From Chloroflexota bacterium (GTDB lineage Bacteria; Chloroflexota; Limnocylindria; Limnocylindrales; CSP1-4), in the NCBI GenBank assembly GCA_021783095.1, contig JAJXUG010000036.1, forward strand, positions 1 to 37,307: a stretch of DNA of 37,307 nucleotides. The letters are read 5' to 3'. The notes under the pieces are model-generated. The model saw only the letters and a program-made list of their open reading frames with translations, was not told the DNA's origin and made no database searches. Made by a program: the position numbers and the translations under genes. Shown in pieces: positions 21,976 to 30,452 of this stretch. Numbering within the stretch: the first letter of the stretch is position 1; every line of letters begins with the position of its first letter.

Positions 21976-24402
21976 ATGCCCAAGCACCTTGTCATCGTGG
22001 AGTCGCCCGCCAAGGCGCGCACGATCGAACGCTACCTCGGCGACGACTACCAGGTCCTCGCGTCGTACGGCCACGTCCGCGACCTGCCGGAGAACCCCGG
22101 CAAGGGCAAGCTGGGCGTGGACGTCGATCACGACTTCGCACCCGAGTACGTGGTCCCGGAGGACCGGCGCCGCCAGGTGTCGCAGATCGAGAAGGCGGCC
22201 CGCGGGGCGACCGACGTCTGGCTGGCCACCGACCTCGACCGCGAGGGCGAGGCGATCGCGTGGCACGTCGCGGAGGCGGCCAGCGTGCCGCTGACGAAGA
22301 CCCACCGGGTGACGTTCTCGGAGATCACCCAGGGAGCGATCCTCGAGGCGTTTGCCCATCCGCGCGACATCGACCGCAACCTCGTCGACGCGCAGCAGGC
22401 CCGTCGGATCGTCGACCGTCTGGTGGGCTACACGCTGAGCCCGCTGCTGAGCCGCAAGGTCCGCGGCGGGCTGTCGGCGGGGCGCGTGCAGTCGGTCGCG
22501 GTCCGGATGGTCGTCGAGCGGGAGCGCGAGATCCGGGCCTTCACCGCCCACGAGTACTGGACGCTCGAGGCGCTCCTCCACGCGCCCGACGGCACGCCCT
22601 TCACCGCGGACCTGGTGCGCATCGACGGGGCCGCAGTGGAGATCGGCGACGGGGAGTCGGCCGAGCGCCACGCCGCCGCGATTCGCCAGGAGCACCCGCG
22701 CGTGGACTCCGTGGCGACGCGCCAGTCGAAGCGCAACCCCGCGCCCCCGTTCACGACCAGCACGCTCCAGCAGGAGGCGAGCCGCAAGCTCAGCTTCTCG
22801 CCCAAGCGCACGATGTCGATCGCCCAGCGGCTGTACGAGGGCGTCGACACCCCCGACGGCCACGTCGGCCTCATCACCTATATGCGAACCGACTCGACCG
22901 CGATCGCCGCCGTCGCCATGGCCGAGGCGCAGCAGGTCATCGCGGACCGCTTCGGCGCGAAGTACGGGACCGGGCGCGGCCGCGTCCACAAGACCCGCCA
23001 GAAGGGCGCCCAGGAGGCGCACGAGTCGATCCGCCCGACGTCCTTCCGGCGCGATCCCGACTCGCTCCGCGGCCACCTCAAGCCCGAGGAGCTGCGCGTC
23101 TACCGACTCGTCTGGCAGCGGGCGATCGCGTCGCAGATGGCGTCCAAGGAGCTCGAGACCACCACGGTCGAGCTCGAGGCCGGCCCGTACCGGCTGCGAG
23201 CCTCGGCCACGCGAACGCTGTTCGACGGCTTCGCGCGGGTCTACACCGAGGGTCGCGACGACGAGGACGAGGAGGCCGAGCGGACACTCCCGGCCCTGGC
23301 TGAGGGCGATCGCACGACGGTCGAGTCCGTGACGCCCACCCAGCACTTCACCGAGCCCCCGCCGCGCTACACAGAGGCGATGCTGATCAAGGCGCTCGAG
23401 GAGCACGGCATCGGCCGCCCCTCCACCTACGCCGCGACCATCAGCACGATCGTCGACCGCGGCTACGTGAAGGTCGAGGAGCGGCGCCTGCGGCCGGAGG
23501 AGATCGGCGAGATCGTCACGGACCTGCTCGTCGGCCACTTCGGCGAGTACGTCGACCTCGCGTTCACCGCCCGCATGGAGGAGGAGCTCGACGAGGTCGC
23601 GCGGGGCGAGCGGGCGTGGGTGCCGCTCCTGCGAGACTTCTTCGGGCCGCTCAAGGAGCGCGTGGACGAGAAGCGCAAGGAGCTCAAGCGCCGCGACTTC
23701 ACCACCGAGCCCACCGACGAGGTCTGCTCCGAGGGCCACCCGATGGTCATCCGCCTCGGGCGCAATGGGAAGTTCCTGGCCTGCTCGCTGTACCCGGAGC
23801 ACCGCGAGACCCGGCCCCTCCCGGGGGACGAGGCGCCCAAGCTCGAGGGCGAGGGCGAGACCTGCCCCGTCTGCGGGGAGGGAACGCTGGTCACCAAGCG
23901 CGGCCGGTTCGGTGCCTTCGTCGGTTGCTCGCGGTACCCGGACTGCTCGTACATCAAGAAGGACGGCCCGCCCCCGCCCGACCAGCTGCCGTTCGAGGTG
24001 CGCTGCCCCAAGAACAACGACGGCCGCCTCGTGGCGCGTCGCGTCCGGCGGACGGGGAACGTCTTCTGGGGGTGCTCGGCCTACCCCAAGTGCGACTTCA
24101 CCACCAACGACGAGCCGACGGGCGCGCTCCACGATGCGCACGCGGACGGCATGGGCGCGGTCGCGCGGCATGGCGATGCGGGGATCTGCCTCACCTGCGG
24201 GGCCACGGTCGCGCTGCCCGACGGGAACCTCGCCGGTCAGCGACTGCCCGGCGGTCCGGCGAACCGGGCGGCGCTCGAGCGGCCGGCCCGACGTGGCGGC
24301 GGCCGGAAGGCGCCAGCCCCGCGCGCCGCCTCCACGGGCCGGCGATCCACACGGGCCTCGGGGGAACGCTCCGGCACAGGCTCGCGTCGCCCGGCTCCGT
24401 GA
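21976..24402 (+). CDS. topA: DNA topoisomerase I
   Basis: Type IA topoisomerase that relaxes negative supercoils. In the 808-residue protein the Toprim domain opens it ([19 protein letters not shown]; acidic [11 protein letters not shown]), and the catalytic Tyr is Y302 in ITYMRTDS with R304 beside it. After the core come C-terminal zinc-finger repeats: [10 protein letters not shown]... [10 protein letters not shown] and [10 protein letters not shown]... [10 protein letters not shown]. An earlier repeat (CSEGHPMVI... CSLYPEH) has lost two of four cysteines, and a terminal half-finger CLTCG (about 740) precedes a basic Ala/Arg/Pro tail of about 65 residues. Such basic tails are known in actinobacterial TopA, where they aid processivity. 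The ATG at 21976 begins the conserved [10 protein letters not shown]. xerC starts 17 nt later. Confidence 0.97.
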   Translation: MPKHLVIVESPAKARTIERYLGDDYQVLASYGHVRDLPENPGKGKLGVDVDHDFAPEYVVPEDRRRQVSQIEKAARGATDVWLATDLDREGEAIAWHVAEAASVPLTKTHRVTFSEITQGAILEAFAHPRDIDRNLVDAQQARRIVDRLVGYTLSPLLSRKVRGGLSAGRVQSVAVRMVVEREREIRAFTAHEYWTLEALLHAPDGTPFTADLVRIDGAAVEIGDGESAERHAAAIRQEHPRVDSVATRQSKRNPAPPFTTSTLQQEASRKLSFSPKRTMSIAQRLYEGVDTPDGHVGLITYMRTDSTAIAAVAMAEAQQVIADRFGAKYGTGRGRVHKTRQKGAQEAHESIRPTSFRRDPDSLRGHLKPEELRVYRLVWQRAIASQMASKELETTTVELEAGPYRLRASATRTLFDGFARVYTEGRDDEDEEAERTLPALAEGDRTTVESVTPTQHFTEPPPRYTEAMLIKALEEHGIGRPSTYAATISTIVDRGYVKVEERRLRPEEIGEIVTDLLVGHFGEYVDLAFTARMEEELDEVARGERAWVPLLRDFFGPLKERVDEKRKELKRRDFTTEPTDEVCSEGHPMVIRLGRNGKFLACSLYPEHRETRPLPGDEAPKLEGEGETCPVCGEGTLVTKRGRFGAFVGCSRYPDCSYIKKDGPPPPDQLPFEVRCPKNNDGRLVARRVRRTGNVFWGCSAYPKCDFTTNDEPTGALHDAHADGMGAVARHGDAGICLTCGATVALPDGNLAGQRLPGGPANRAALERPARRGGGRKAPAPRAASTGRRSTRASGERSGTGSRRPAP

Positions 24403-24418
24403 CCCGAGGCCTCGCCGC

Positions 24419-25402
24419 GTGACCGGCCCGGAGGCACTCCGGGCGTTCATCCGCTCGCTCGAGGCGCGTGACACATCGGTCGAGACCCGTCGCTCCTACG
24501 AGCGGACGGTGGCCGCCTGGCTCGCCTGGGCGGAGTCGCAGGGCGCGGACTGGCAGACGCCCTCGCGGAGCACGCTCCGGGTCTACCTCGCGGCGCTCTC
24601 GGAGGGCCACGCGCGCTCGTCGGTGGCCCAGCGGATGGCGGCCCTGCGCTCCTTCTACCGGTACACGTCGCGCTCCGAGATCACGCCCGGCGACCCCTGG
24701 GGCGCCGTCGCCACGCCGCGATTGCCCCGCCGCCTGCCGCGCGTGCTCGAGGTGGAGCAGGTGGAGCGGCTCATCGCCGCGGTGGACGAGGACCTGGCGT
24801 CCGGGGCCGAGGCCGGCACACCCGCCGCGCGCGATACCGAGCGCACGCGCGCCCTCGCGCTCCGCGACCGCGCGATCGTCGAGACGGCCTACGCCGCCGG
24901 CCTGCGCATCAGCGAGCTCGCGGCGGCCGACCTGCGCAGCCTCGACCTGCGGCACGGCGAGCTGCGCGTGCTGGGCAAGGGCCGCAAGGAGCGGATCGGG
25001 CTGCTCGGCCGGCCGGCGCGCGAGGCACTCGCGGTGTACCTGGACGAGGGCCGGCCGGTCCTCGCGGCCCGTGCTCCGGCATCGGCGCCCGGCTCGCCCG
25101 ACCCCCCGGCAGACACGGCGGTCTTCCTCAACCATCTCGGCCGGCCGCTCGGCGTGCGGGGCCTCCGCTACCGGCTCGACCGGCTCTGCCGGCTCGCGGG
25201 CCTGCCCGAGGGCGTCAGCCCCCACACGCTGCGCCACAGCTTCGCCACCCACCTGCTCGACGGGGGCGCCGACCTGCGCGTCGTGCAGGAGCTGCTGGGC
25301 CACGAGAGCCTGGCCACGACGCAGGTCTACACCCACGTCTCGCCGTCCCGGCTCCGCGACGCCTACCGCCATGCGCATCCGCGTGCGAGGGCGCAGAGCT
25401 GA
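24419..25402 (+). CDS. xerC: Tyrosine recombinase XerC/XerD
   Basis: In the 327-residue site-specific recombinase, expected to resolve chromosome dimers at dif, the N-terminal SAM-like core-binding domain (about 1-95) precedes the catalytic domain. All six catalytic residues are present: R163 (AGLRISEL), K187 (LGKGRKER), H269 and R272 ([12 protein letters not shown]), H295 (LLGHESL) and nucleophile Y304 (TQVYTHVS). The start is GTG 24419, 17 nt after topA. An insertion of about 20 residues rich in Ala/Gly/Thr lies near 125-145 and another ([15 protein letters not shown]) near 220-235, both loops. The stop overlaps the murJ start as TGATG. Whether it is called XerC or XerD cannot be settled here; the topA linkage favours XerC. 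Confidence 0.94.
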   Translation: MTGPEALRAFIRSLEARDTSVETRRSYERTVAAWLAWAESQGADWQTPSRSTLRVYLAALSEGHARSSVAQRMAALRSFYRYTSRSEITPGDPWGAVATPRLPRRLPRVLEVEQVERLIAAVDEDLASGAEAGTPAARDTERTRALALRDRAIVETAYAAGLRISELAAADLRSLDLRHGELRVLGKGRKERIGLLGRPAREALAVYLDEGRPVLAARAPASAPGSPDPPADTAVFLNHLGRPLGVRGLRYRLDRLCRLAGLPEGVSPHTLRHSFATHLLDGGADLRVVQELLGHESLATTQVYTHVSPSRLRDAYRHAHPRARAQS

Positions 25403-27066
25403 TGGACGAGAGCACGTTCGACCCCGACGCGATCGAAGGGGTGGAGGAGCGGCTCGCGCCGGGGGACGCCGCACGGGGAACGGGCGCATCAACCACGCGA
25501 GCGCTGGCGACCGCCGGCCTGATCGTCACGGCAGCCTCGCTCGGCTCCCGGATCCTGGGCTTCGTGCGCCTCGTCGTCATCGCGCGCGCCGTGCCGATCG
25601 AGTCCCAGAAGACCACGCTCGACGCCTTCTACCAGGCGTTCAGCATCCCCGACTTCCTGTTCCAGCTGGTCGCGGCCGGAGCCCTCGCCTCGGCGCTCGT
25701 GCCGGTGATCGCGGCGCTGTTCGCGACCGGCGAGACGGCCCGCGCCTGGCGCGTCGTCTCCACCGTGACCACCCTGATCCTCGGGGCGCTGCTGGTCCTT
25801 GTCATCGCGGCGGAGGTCTTCGCCTCGCAGTTGGTGGCCTTCATCTCGCCCGGCTTCACGAACCCGGCCGAGGTGGCGCTGACGGTCGACTTCACCCGGG
25901 TCATGCTGCTCGGTCCGCTGTTCATGGCCGGCGGAGCGATCGCGTCGGCCGCCCTGAACGCCAGGGGGCGCTTCACCGCGGCGGCCGTGGGGCCACTCGT
26001 CTACAACCTCGGCATCATCGCCGGGGCGGCGTTCCTCGTGCCGCTGATGGGGGTCCAGGGGCTGGCCGCGGGCGTCGTGCTCGGGGCGGCCGGGCTGCTC
26101 CTCGTGCAGGTCCCCGGGCTGATGGGCATCCGCGCCCGTGTGGTGCCCTCGCTCGACCTGGCCGACGAGCCGACGCGGCGCGCGCTGGTGCTGATGGTCC
26201 CGCGCACGATCGGCCTGGGCGCGACGCAGATCGTGTTCATGGTCGTGAAGTCGCTGGCAACGACGCTGCCCACCGGCTCGGTCCTCGCCTTCATGAACGG
26301 GTTCGCGCTGCTCCAGATCCCGATCGGCGTGATCGGCGTGCCGCTGGGGACCGTGCTCCTGCCCTCGCTCTCGCGCGTGGCGGCGGTCGGCGGGGGGGAC
26401 GAGTTCCGGCGGCTGCTGGTCCGGGGCCTGGGCATGCTCGCCTATGTGATGCTGGCCGTCACGGCGCTCGGGGCGCCCGCCGCCGGTGACGTCACGCGGG
26501 TCGCGTACGGGCTCTCGAGCCTCACCCCCGACGTGATGGGCTGGATCGGCCAGGTGCTCGCGGTGTTCATGGTGGGGCTGACCGCGCACTCCATGATCGC
26601 CATCCTCGCCCGCGCCTTCTACGCGCTCCAGGACACGACGACGCCCGTCCTGGCGGCGATCGGCTCGGTGGTCGTGAACATCGTGGTCGGCGTGGCGCTG
26701 GTCGGGCCGCTCGGGCTGGTGGGGCTGGCGATCGCGATCGCCGTTGGCGCGTGGCTGGAGGTCATCGCGCTGATCGTGATGCTCGAGCGGCGGATGCCGG
26801 GGCTCCGTCTGGGTGAGCTGTGGCGCGACATGGCGCTCACGCTGCTGGCCGCCGCGCCGGCGGCAGCCGCCGCCTGGGGCGTGGAGTCCGCACTGGGCGG
26901 GCTGGGCGCGACGCCGGGCGGCACCCTCGTCTCGCTGGGCAGGCTGTGCCTCGCGACGGCAGCGGGCGGCGCGCTCGGGCTGGGCCTCTCGCTCGCGCTC
27001 CGGATCGAGGAGCCGCGCCGCATCGTCGGCATCCTCATGTCGCTCGCGCGCCGCGGACGCGGGTGA
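25402..27066 (+). CDS. murJ: Lipid II flippase MurJ
   Basis: MOP-superfamily membrane protein that moves lipid II across the cytoplasmic membrane for peptidoglycan synthesis. The 554-residue protein has about 14 membrane segments by hydropathy. Family signatures are present: SLGSRILGFVRLVVIARA near the N terminus, then FYQAFSIPDFLFQLVAAGALASALVPV, which carries the typical charged and Pro/Gly pattern of the first helices. A Ser/Thr/Asp-rich N-terminal tail of about 30 residues precedes helix 1. The ATG overlaps the xerC stop (TGATG), indicating coupling to the topA-xerC unit. Its position directly ahead of the femX-murE cassette gives a cell-wall theme to the region. Confidence 0.95.
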   Translation: MDESTFDPDAIEGVEERLAPGDAARGTGASTTRALATAGLIVTAASLGSRILGFVRLVVIARAVPIESQKTTLDAFYQAFSIPDFLFQLVAAGALASALVPVIAALFATGETARAWRVVSTVTTLILGALLVLVIAAEVFASQLVAFISPGFTNPAEVALTVDFTRVMLLGPLFMAGGAIASAALNARGRFTAAAVGPLVYNLGIIAGAAFLVPLMGVQGLAAGVVLGAAGLLLVQVPGLMGIRARVVPSLDLADEPTRRALVLMVPRTIGLGATQIVFMVVKSLATTLPTGSVLAFMNGFALLQIPIGVIGVPLGTVLLPSLSRVAAVGGGDEFRRLLVRGLGMLAYVMLAVTALGAPAAGDVTRVAYGLSSLTPDVMGWIGQVLAVFMVGLTAHSMIAILARAFYALQDTTTPVLAAIGSVVVNIVVGVALVGPLGLVGLAIAIAVGAWLEVIALIVMLERRMPGLRLGELWRDMALTLLAAAPAAAAAWGVESALGGLGATPGGTLVSLGRLCLATAAGGALGLGLSLALRIEEPRRIVGILMSLARRGRG

Positions 27067-27081
27067 GACGGGGTCGGCGCG

Positions 27082-27096
27082 CGGGAGGCTCTCCCG
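27082..27096 (+). terminator. Small hairpin after murJ
   Basis: CGGGAG (27082-27087) pairs with CTCCCG (27091-27096) around GCT, 15 nt after the murJ stop. No U-tract follows, so termination may be weak or factor-dependent. Confidence 0.35.
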
Positions 27097-27119
27097 GCCG
27101 CCGCGCCCCCGCCGCGCGA

Positions 27120-27125
27120 TAGCAT
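27120..27125 (+). promoter_or_regulatory. -10 element (TAGCAT) ahead of the femX-murE cassette
   Basis: TAGCAT ends 8 nt before an ATG at 27134 that opens a 28-codon reading frame. The spacing fits leaderless initiation on that frame and not directly on femX1, 85 nt further on. Confidence 0.45.
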
Positions 27126-27133
27126 TGCGGGCG

Positions 27134-27220
27134 ATGTTGAGCAGCCCCGAGGCCCAGAGGCCCCACTCCGCGGCCGCCTCCGCTGGCCGCTCCCCGAACC
27201 GCGTGGCGGCATGCCGGTGA
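27134..27220 (+). CDS. Possible 28-residue upstream ORF (leader) coupled to femX1
   Basis: ATG 27134 opens a 28-codon frame (MLSSPEAQRPHSAAASAGRS, then PNRVAACR) ending in TGA at 27218-27220. That stop overlaps an in-frame femX1 GTG at 27217 as GTGA, the same coupling overlap seen between femX1 and femX2. The -10 spacing suggests it is translated from a leaderless message and feeds ribosomes into femX1. The peptide itself shows no known motif and no run of codons for one amino acid that would suggest attenuation. It could be untranslated leader. Confidence 0.35.
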   Translation: MLSSPEAQRPHSAAASAGRSPNRVAACR

Positions 27221-29337
27221 GGACAGCGGCTGAGCTCCGGTCGGACCCGGCCGCGTGGGACGCGTTCGTGGAGGCGGCGCCGACGGGCGCGTATCCCCAG
27301 CTGACGGCCTGGGCGGAGGTCAAGGCGCACAACGGCTGGGCGGCGCGGCGCGTGGTCGTCGATGGCGGTTCAGGACCGCTCGGCGTGCAGCTGCTCACCT
27401 ACCGGCGCCGGCCCGTCCCGCTGGGGATCGGGTACGCGCCCCGAGGCCCTGTGGGTGCCGTGGAGGACCGCGAGGCCGTGGCGGCGCTGACCGAGAGGCT
27501 CCGCGCCGTCGGGCGGGCGCGGCGCCTCGTCGAGATCAGCCTTGACCCGGAGGTGGGCGCGGACCACCCGCTCCTGGACAGCCTGCGGGCTGCGGGCTGG
27601 CGGCCGGCCGAGAGCCTCCAGCCGGACCGCTCGCGCATCGTGGACCTCACGCTTCCCGAGGATGCGCTGTGGTCCGCCGTCCGCCCGAAGTGGCGCCAGT
27701 ACGTGGGCAAGGCGCGCCGTGCCGGCGTGACGGTCGGGGACGCCGGCGAGGACGGGCTCGACGCGTTCTACGAGGTCTACGTCGAGACCGCCCGCCGGGC
27801 GGGCTTCGTGGTCCGGGCCGAGCGGGCCTACGCCGACGTGTACCGCGCGTTCGCGGCGCGCGACCGGGCGCGGCTGCTCATCGCCCGTCTCCCCGACGGC
27901 AGCCCGGCGGCCACGCTGATCCTGCTCGCCTGCGGCCCGACCGTCGTCGAGCCCTACGGCGGGATGACCGCCGCCGGGGCCGAGACCCGCGCCAACTACC
28001 TGCTCAAGTGGGAGGCGATCCGCAGCTCGCGCGAGCGCGGCTACCGCCGCTACGACATGTGGGGGATCGCGCACGCCGGCATCGACCACTTCAAGACCGG
28101 GTTCGGCGGCGAGGAGGTCGCCTACGCCGGGACGATGAAGCTGGTGCTCAACGGGCCGGCGGTCCGCCTGGGGCAGGTCGCGCGCCGGGCGCAGGTCGCC
28201 CTTGCCAGGCGGTCCCAGGGCCTGCCCGTGGGCGAGGTGCGCACGCGCGGGGCGGAGGCAGGCGCGAGGGCCGGGTCAGCCGGCGGACAGGTCGTCCCCG
28301 TCACCAGCGAGGCCAGCTCCCCGCCCGCCGACTGGGACGAGACCACCGTCGCGGTGTCTGGCGGCAGCGTCCTCCAGGGCACGGTCTCGGCGGCGCATCG
28401 GGCCGCGGAGGGGTGGACGCCCTGGTATCTCGGCTTCGCGGACGGCCGCCGCGCACTGGTCCTCACCCACCCGCAGCCGCCGCTGCCCGGCGTCGTGGCC
28501 TACGCGCCGCGCGGGCCCGTCTCGGCCGGCGACTCCCCAGCACGGGTCGCGGCCCGGGCAGCCGGCCTCGCGGCGTGGGCGCGGGGGCACGGCGCGATCG
28601 TGCTCGGCGTGGACCCCGAGCTCGATGCGGACGCTGGGTTCGAGACCGCCATGGCGCGCTCGGGCTTCCGGGTGACCGAGGAGATCCAGCCCTCGCGCCA
28701 CCGCATGCTGGTGCCGCTCACGCCGGGCGAGGACCCCGACGCCGTGCTGGCGCGGGTCGCGAAGCAGACGCGGCAGCGGATCCGCGGGGCGGAGAAGGGC
28801 GGCACCGCGGCGGTCGAGGACCCGGCGGGCGAGCACCTCGAGGCCTTCGCGGCCCTCCACGGCGCCACTGCCGACCGCAAGGGGTTCGCCTTCGACGAGA
28901 TTCGCGTGGTGCACTGGTGGCGGGCCGCGCTCGCCGCGGGGCAGGCGCGGTTCTGGGTGGCGCTCCACGACGGCGATGTCGTCGGCGGGCTGCTGGTCCT
29001 CCGTCAGGGCGGCCACCTGGCGACCGCCTACTCCGCCGATCGCGCGGACCTGCGCAAGACCCTGCCGGGCACGATGCACCTGCTGCGCTGGACCGTGATC
29101 CGGTCGGCGGTCGAGGCGGGCGACGATCGGGTCGACCTGGCCGGCGTGGACGTCCGGGGCGCGCGCTCGAAGCCCGCGCCCGGCGACGCCCAGCACGGCC
29201 TGTACGAGCACAAGGCGTCGTTCGGGGCGGTGTGGACCGAGTCGGCGCCGGCGCACGAGGCCATCCTGCGGCCCTGGGTGTACCGCGCCTCGCTCGCCGG
29301 GCGGGCCGTCCGGCGGGCGCTGAGGCGCCTGCGGTGA
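27211..29337 (+). CDS. Double-domain FemABX peptidyltransferase
   Basis: In this 708-residue fusion two FemABX (GNAT-like) units occur in a row. Unit 1 (about 1-345) shows WDAFVEAAPTGAYPQLTAWAEVK, GIGYAPRGPVG, KWRQYVGKARRAGVTV and YDMWGIAHAGIDHFKTGFGG, the hallmark end of FemX proteins. Unit 2 (about 370-708) shows VVAYAPRGPVS, AKQTRQRIRGAEKGG and DRVDLAGVDVRG... LYEHKASFG. FemABX enzymes transfer amino acids from aminoacyl-tRNA to the stem peptide of lipid II to build interpeptide bridges. Unit 2 begins without the usual N-terminal WxxF segment. The start is ATG 27211 or GTG 27217. It is coupled to femX2 by GTGA overlap. Confidence 0.88.
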   Translation: MPVRTAAELRSDPAAWDAFVEAAPTGAYPQLTAWAEVKAHNGWAARRVVVDGGSGPLGVQLLTYRRRPVPLGIGYAPRGPVGAVEDREAVAALTERLRAVGRARRLVEISLDPEVGADHPLLDSLRAAGWRPAESLQPDRSRIVDLTLPEDALWSAVRPKWRQYVGKARRAGVTVGDAGEDGLDAFYEVYVETARRAGFVVRAERAYADVYRAFAARDRARLLIARLPDGSPAATLILLACGPTVVEPYGGMTAAGAETRANYLLKWEAIRSSRERGYRRYDMWGIAHAGIDHFKTGFGGEEVAYAGTMKLVLNGPAVRLGQVARRAQVALARRSQGLPVGEVRTRGAEAGARAGSAGGQVVPVTSEASSPPADWDETTVAVSGGSVLQGTVSAAHRAAEGWTPWYLGFADGRRALVLTHPQPPLPGVVAYAPRGPVSAGDSPARVAARAAGLAAWARGHGAIVLGVDPELDADAGFETAMARSGFRVTEEIQPSRHRMLVPLTPGEDPDAVLARVAKQTRQRIRGAEKGGTAAVEDPAGEHLEAFAALHGATADRKGFAFDEIRVVHWWRAALAAGQARFWVALHDGDVVGGLLVLRQGGHLATAYSADRADLRKTLPGTMHLLRWTVIRSAVEAGDDRVDLAGVDVRGARSKPAPGDAQHGLYEHKASFGAVWTESAPAHEAILRPWVYRASLAGRAVRRALRRLR

Positions 29338-30452
29338 GGGGCCGCGACGTCAGCGCGGCGGCGGCGCACTCGGCGATCCGCGTCGAGCGGCTGGGTGACG
29401 CCGACCGGGTGCGCTGGGACGCGTTCGTCGAGGCGAGGCCCGAGGCCGATGTCCTCCAGGCCTGGTCCTGGGGCGATGTCACGGCGCCGGCGGGGGAGCG
29501 GCCGGTGCGGATCGCCGCCCTGCGCGGGGGCGAGATTGTGGGCGTCGCCGCGATCCTAGTCCGCGCCAGCGTGGCGGGCCGGGCGGTCGGCTACGTCCCG
29601 CACGGTCCCGTCTGGCTCCGCGAGGACCCGGATGCGGATGCCATCCTCCGGGCGCTGGTCGAGGGCATCCGGGAGGCGGGCCGCGCCGAGCGGGCGATCG
29701 TCGTCAAGCTGGACCCGAGGGCGGTTCCGGGCTCGGACGCGGCGGGGCTTACCAGCGCCCTCGCTGCCCTTGGACTGCGCCGATCACCGCACGACCTCCA
29801 GGCCCGGACGACGCGGATCGTGCCCCTCGGGGGCGGCGGCGACGCCCTGCGCGCTGGCTGGGACACCAAGGCGCGCAGCCGCGTCCGGCGCGCGGCCGAG
29901 GCCGGGGTGGAGGTGGTGGTCCACCGGACACCCGACGCCGTGTCAATCCACGCGTTCCACGAGCTGCTGGCGGCAACCGCGCAGGGCGCGGGGTTCCGCA
30001 CGCACGAGCTCGCGCACTTCGAGCGGATCGCAGCCGCCTTCGCGCCCCAAGGCCGCTGGTTCCAGGCCGTGGCCAGCTGGGAGGGCCGCGTGATCGGCAG
30101 CGTGGTGACGCCGCGGCTCGGCGACCGCGCGTTCTACCTCTACGGGGCGATCCACAAGGCGCCCGAGACGCGCGACCTCTTCCCCGCGTACGCCGGGCTG
30201 GCGGGCGCGATGGAGGCGCTGGCGGCCGACGGCGTGGCGACGCTGGACCTGTGGGGCGTGGCCGAGCCGGGCGACGAGGGCGCCGACCCGTCGTGGGCCG
30301 GGTTCAGCGAGTTCAAGCGCCACTTCCGCGGCGCGCCCCTCGCCCATCCCGGGACCTGGGACCTGGTCGTGTCGCCGATGTGGAACTCGGTGCGCAACGG
30401 CCTCGAGCGGGTCCGCGACGCCCGCAAGGCGAGCACGGGCGGCGCCCGATGA
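29334..30452 (+). CDS. FemABX peptidyltransferase
   Basis: The 372-residue single FemABX protein shows DRVRWDAFVEARPEADVLQAWSWGDV, AVGYVPHGPVWL, TKARSRVRRAAEAGVEVVV and LDLWGVAEPGDEGADPSWAGFSEFKRHFRGAP, matching the same landmarks as the upstream protein. The start GTG 29334 overlaps the femX1 stop (GTGA), and its own stop overlaps the murE ATG (ATGA), so the three are one coupled unit. It is expected to add an amino acid or extend a bridge on the stem peptide, using aminoacyl-tRNA. No coiled-coil tRNA-binding arm of the staphylococcal FemA type is obvious. Confidence 0.9.
   Translation: MRGRDVSAAAAHSAIRVERLGDADRVRWDAFVEARPEADVLQAWSWGDVTAPAGERPVRIAALRGGEIVGVAAILVRASVAGRAVGYVPHGPVWLREDPDADAILRALVEGIREAGRAERAIVVKLDPRAVPGSDAAGLTSALAALGLRRSPHDLQARTTRIVPLGGGGDALRAGWDTKARSRVRRAAEAGVEVVVHRTPDAVSIHAFHELLAATAQGAGFRTHELAHFERIAAAFAPQGRWFQAVASWEGRVIGSVVTPRLGDRAFYLYGAIHKAPETRDLFPAYAGLAGAMEALAADGVATLDLWGVAEPGDEGADPSWAGFSEFKRHFRGAPLAHPGTWDLVVSPMWNSVRNGLERVRDARKASTGGAR

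Noticed and set aside
19564..24474. A 1600-codon open frame antisense to the CAP gene and topA
   Set aside because: Same cause: the codon bias leaves antisense frames open. Its composition is unlike any protein family and both sense genes are clear.
27214..27307. A CRISPR-like or phage attachment repeat anywhere in the window
   Set aside because: No regularly spaced repeat-spacer series, cas genes, integrase-adjacent tRNA duplication or phage genes were seen; xerC is the housekeeping recombinase beside topA.
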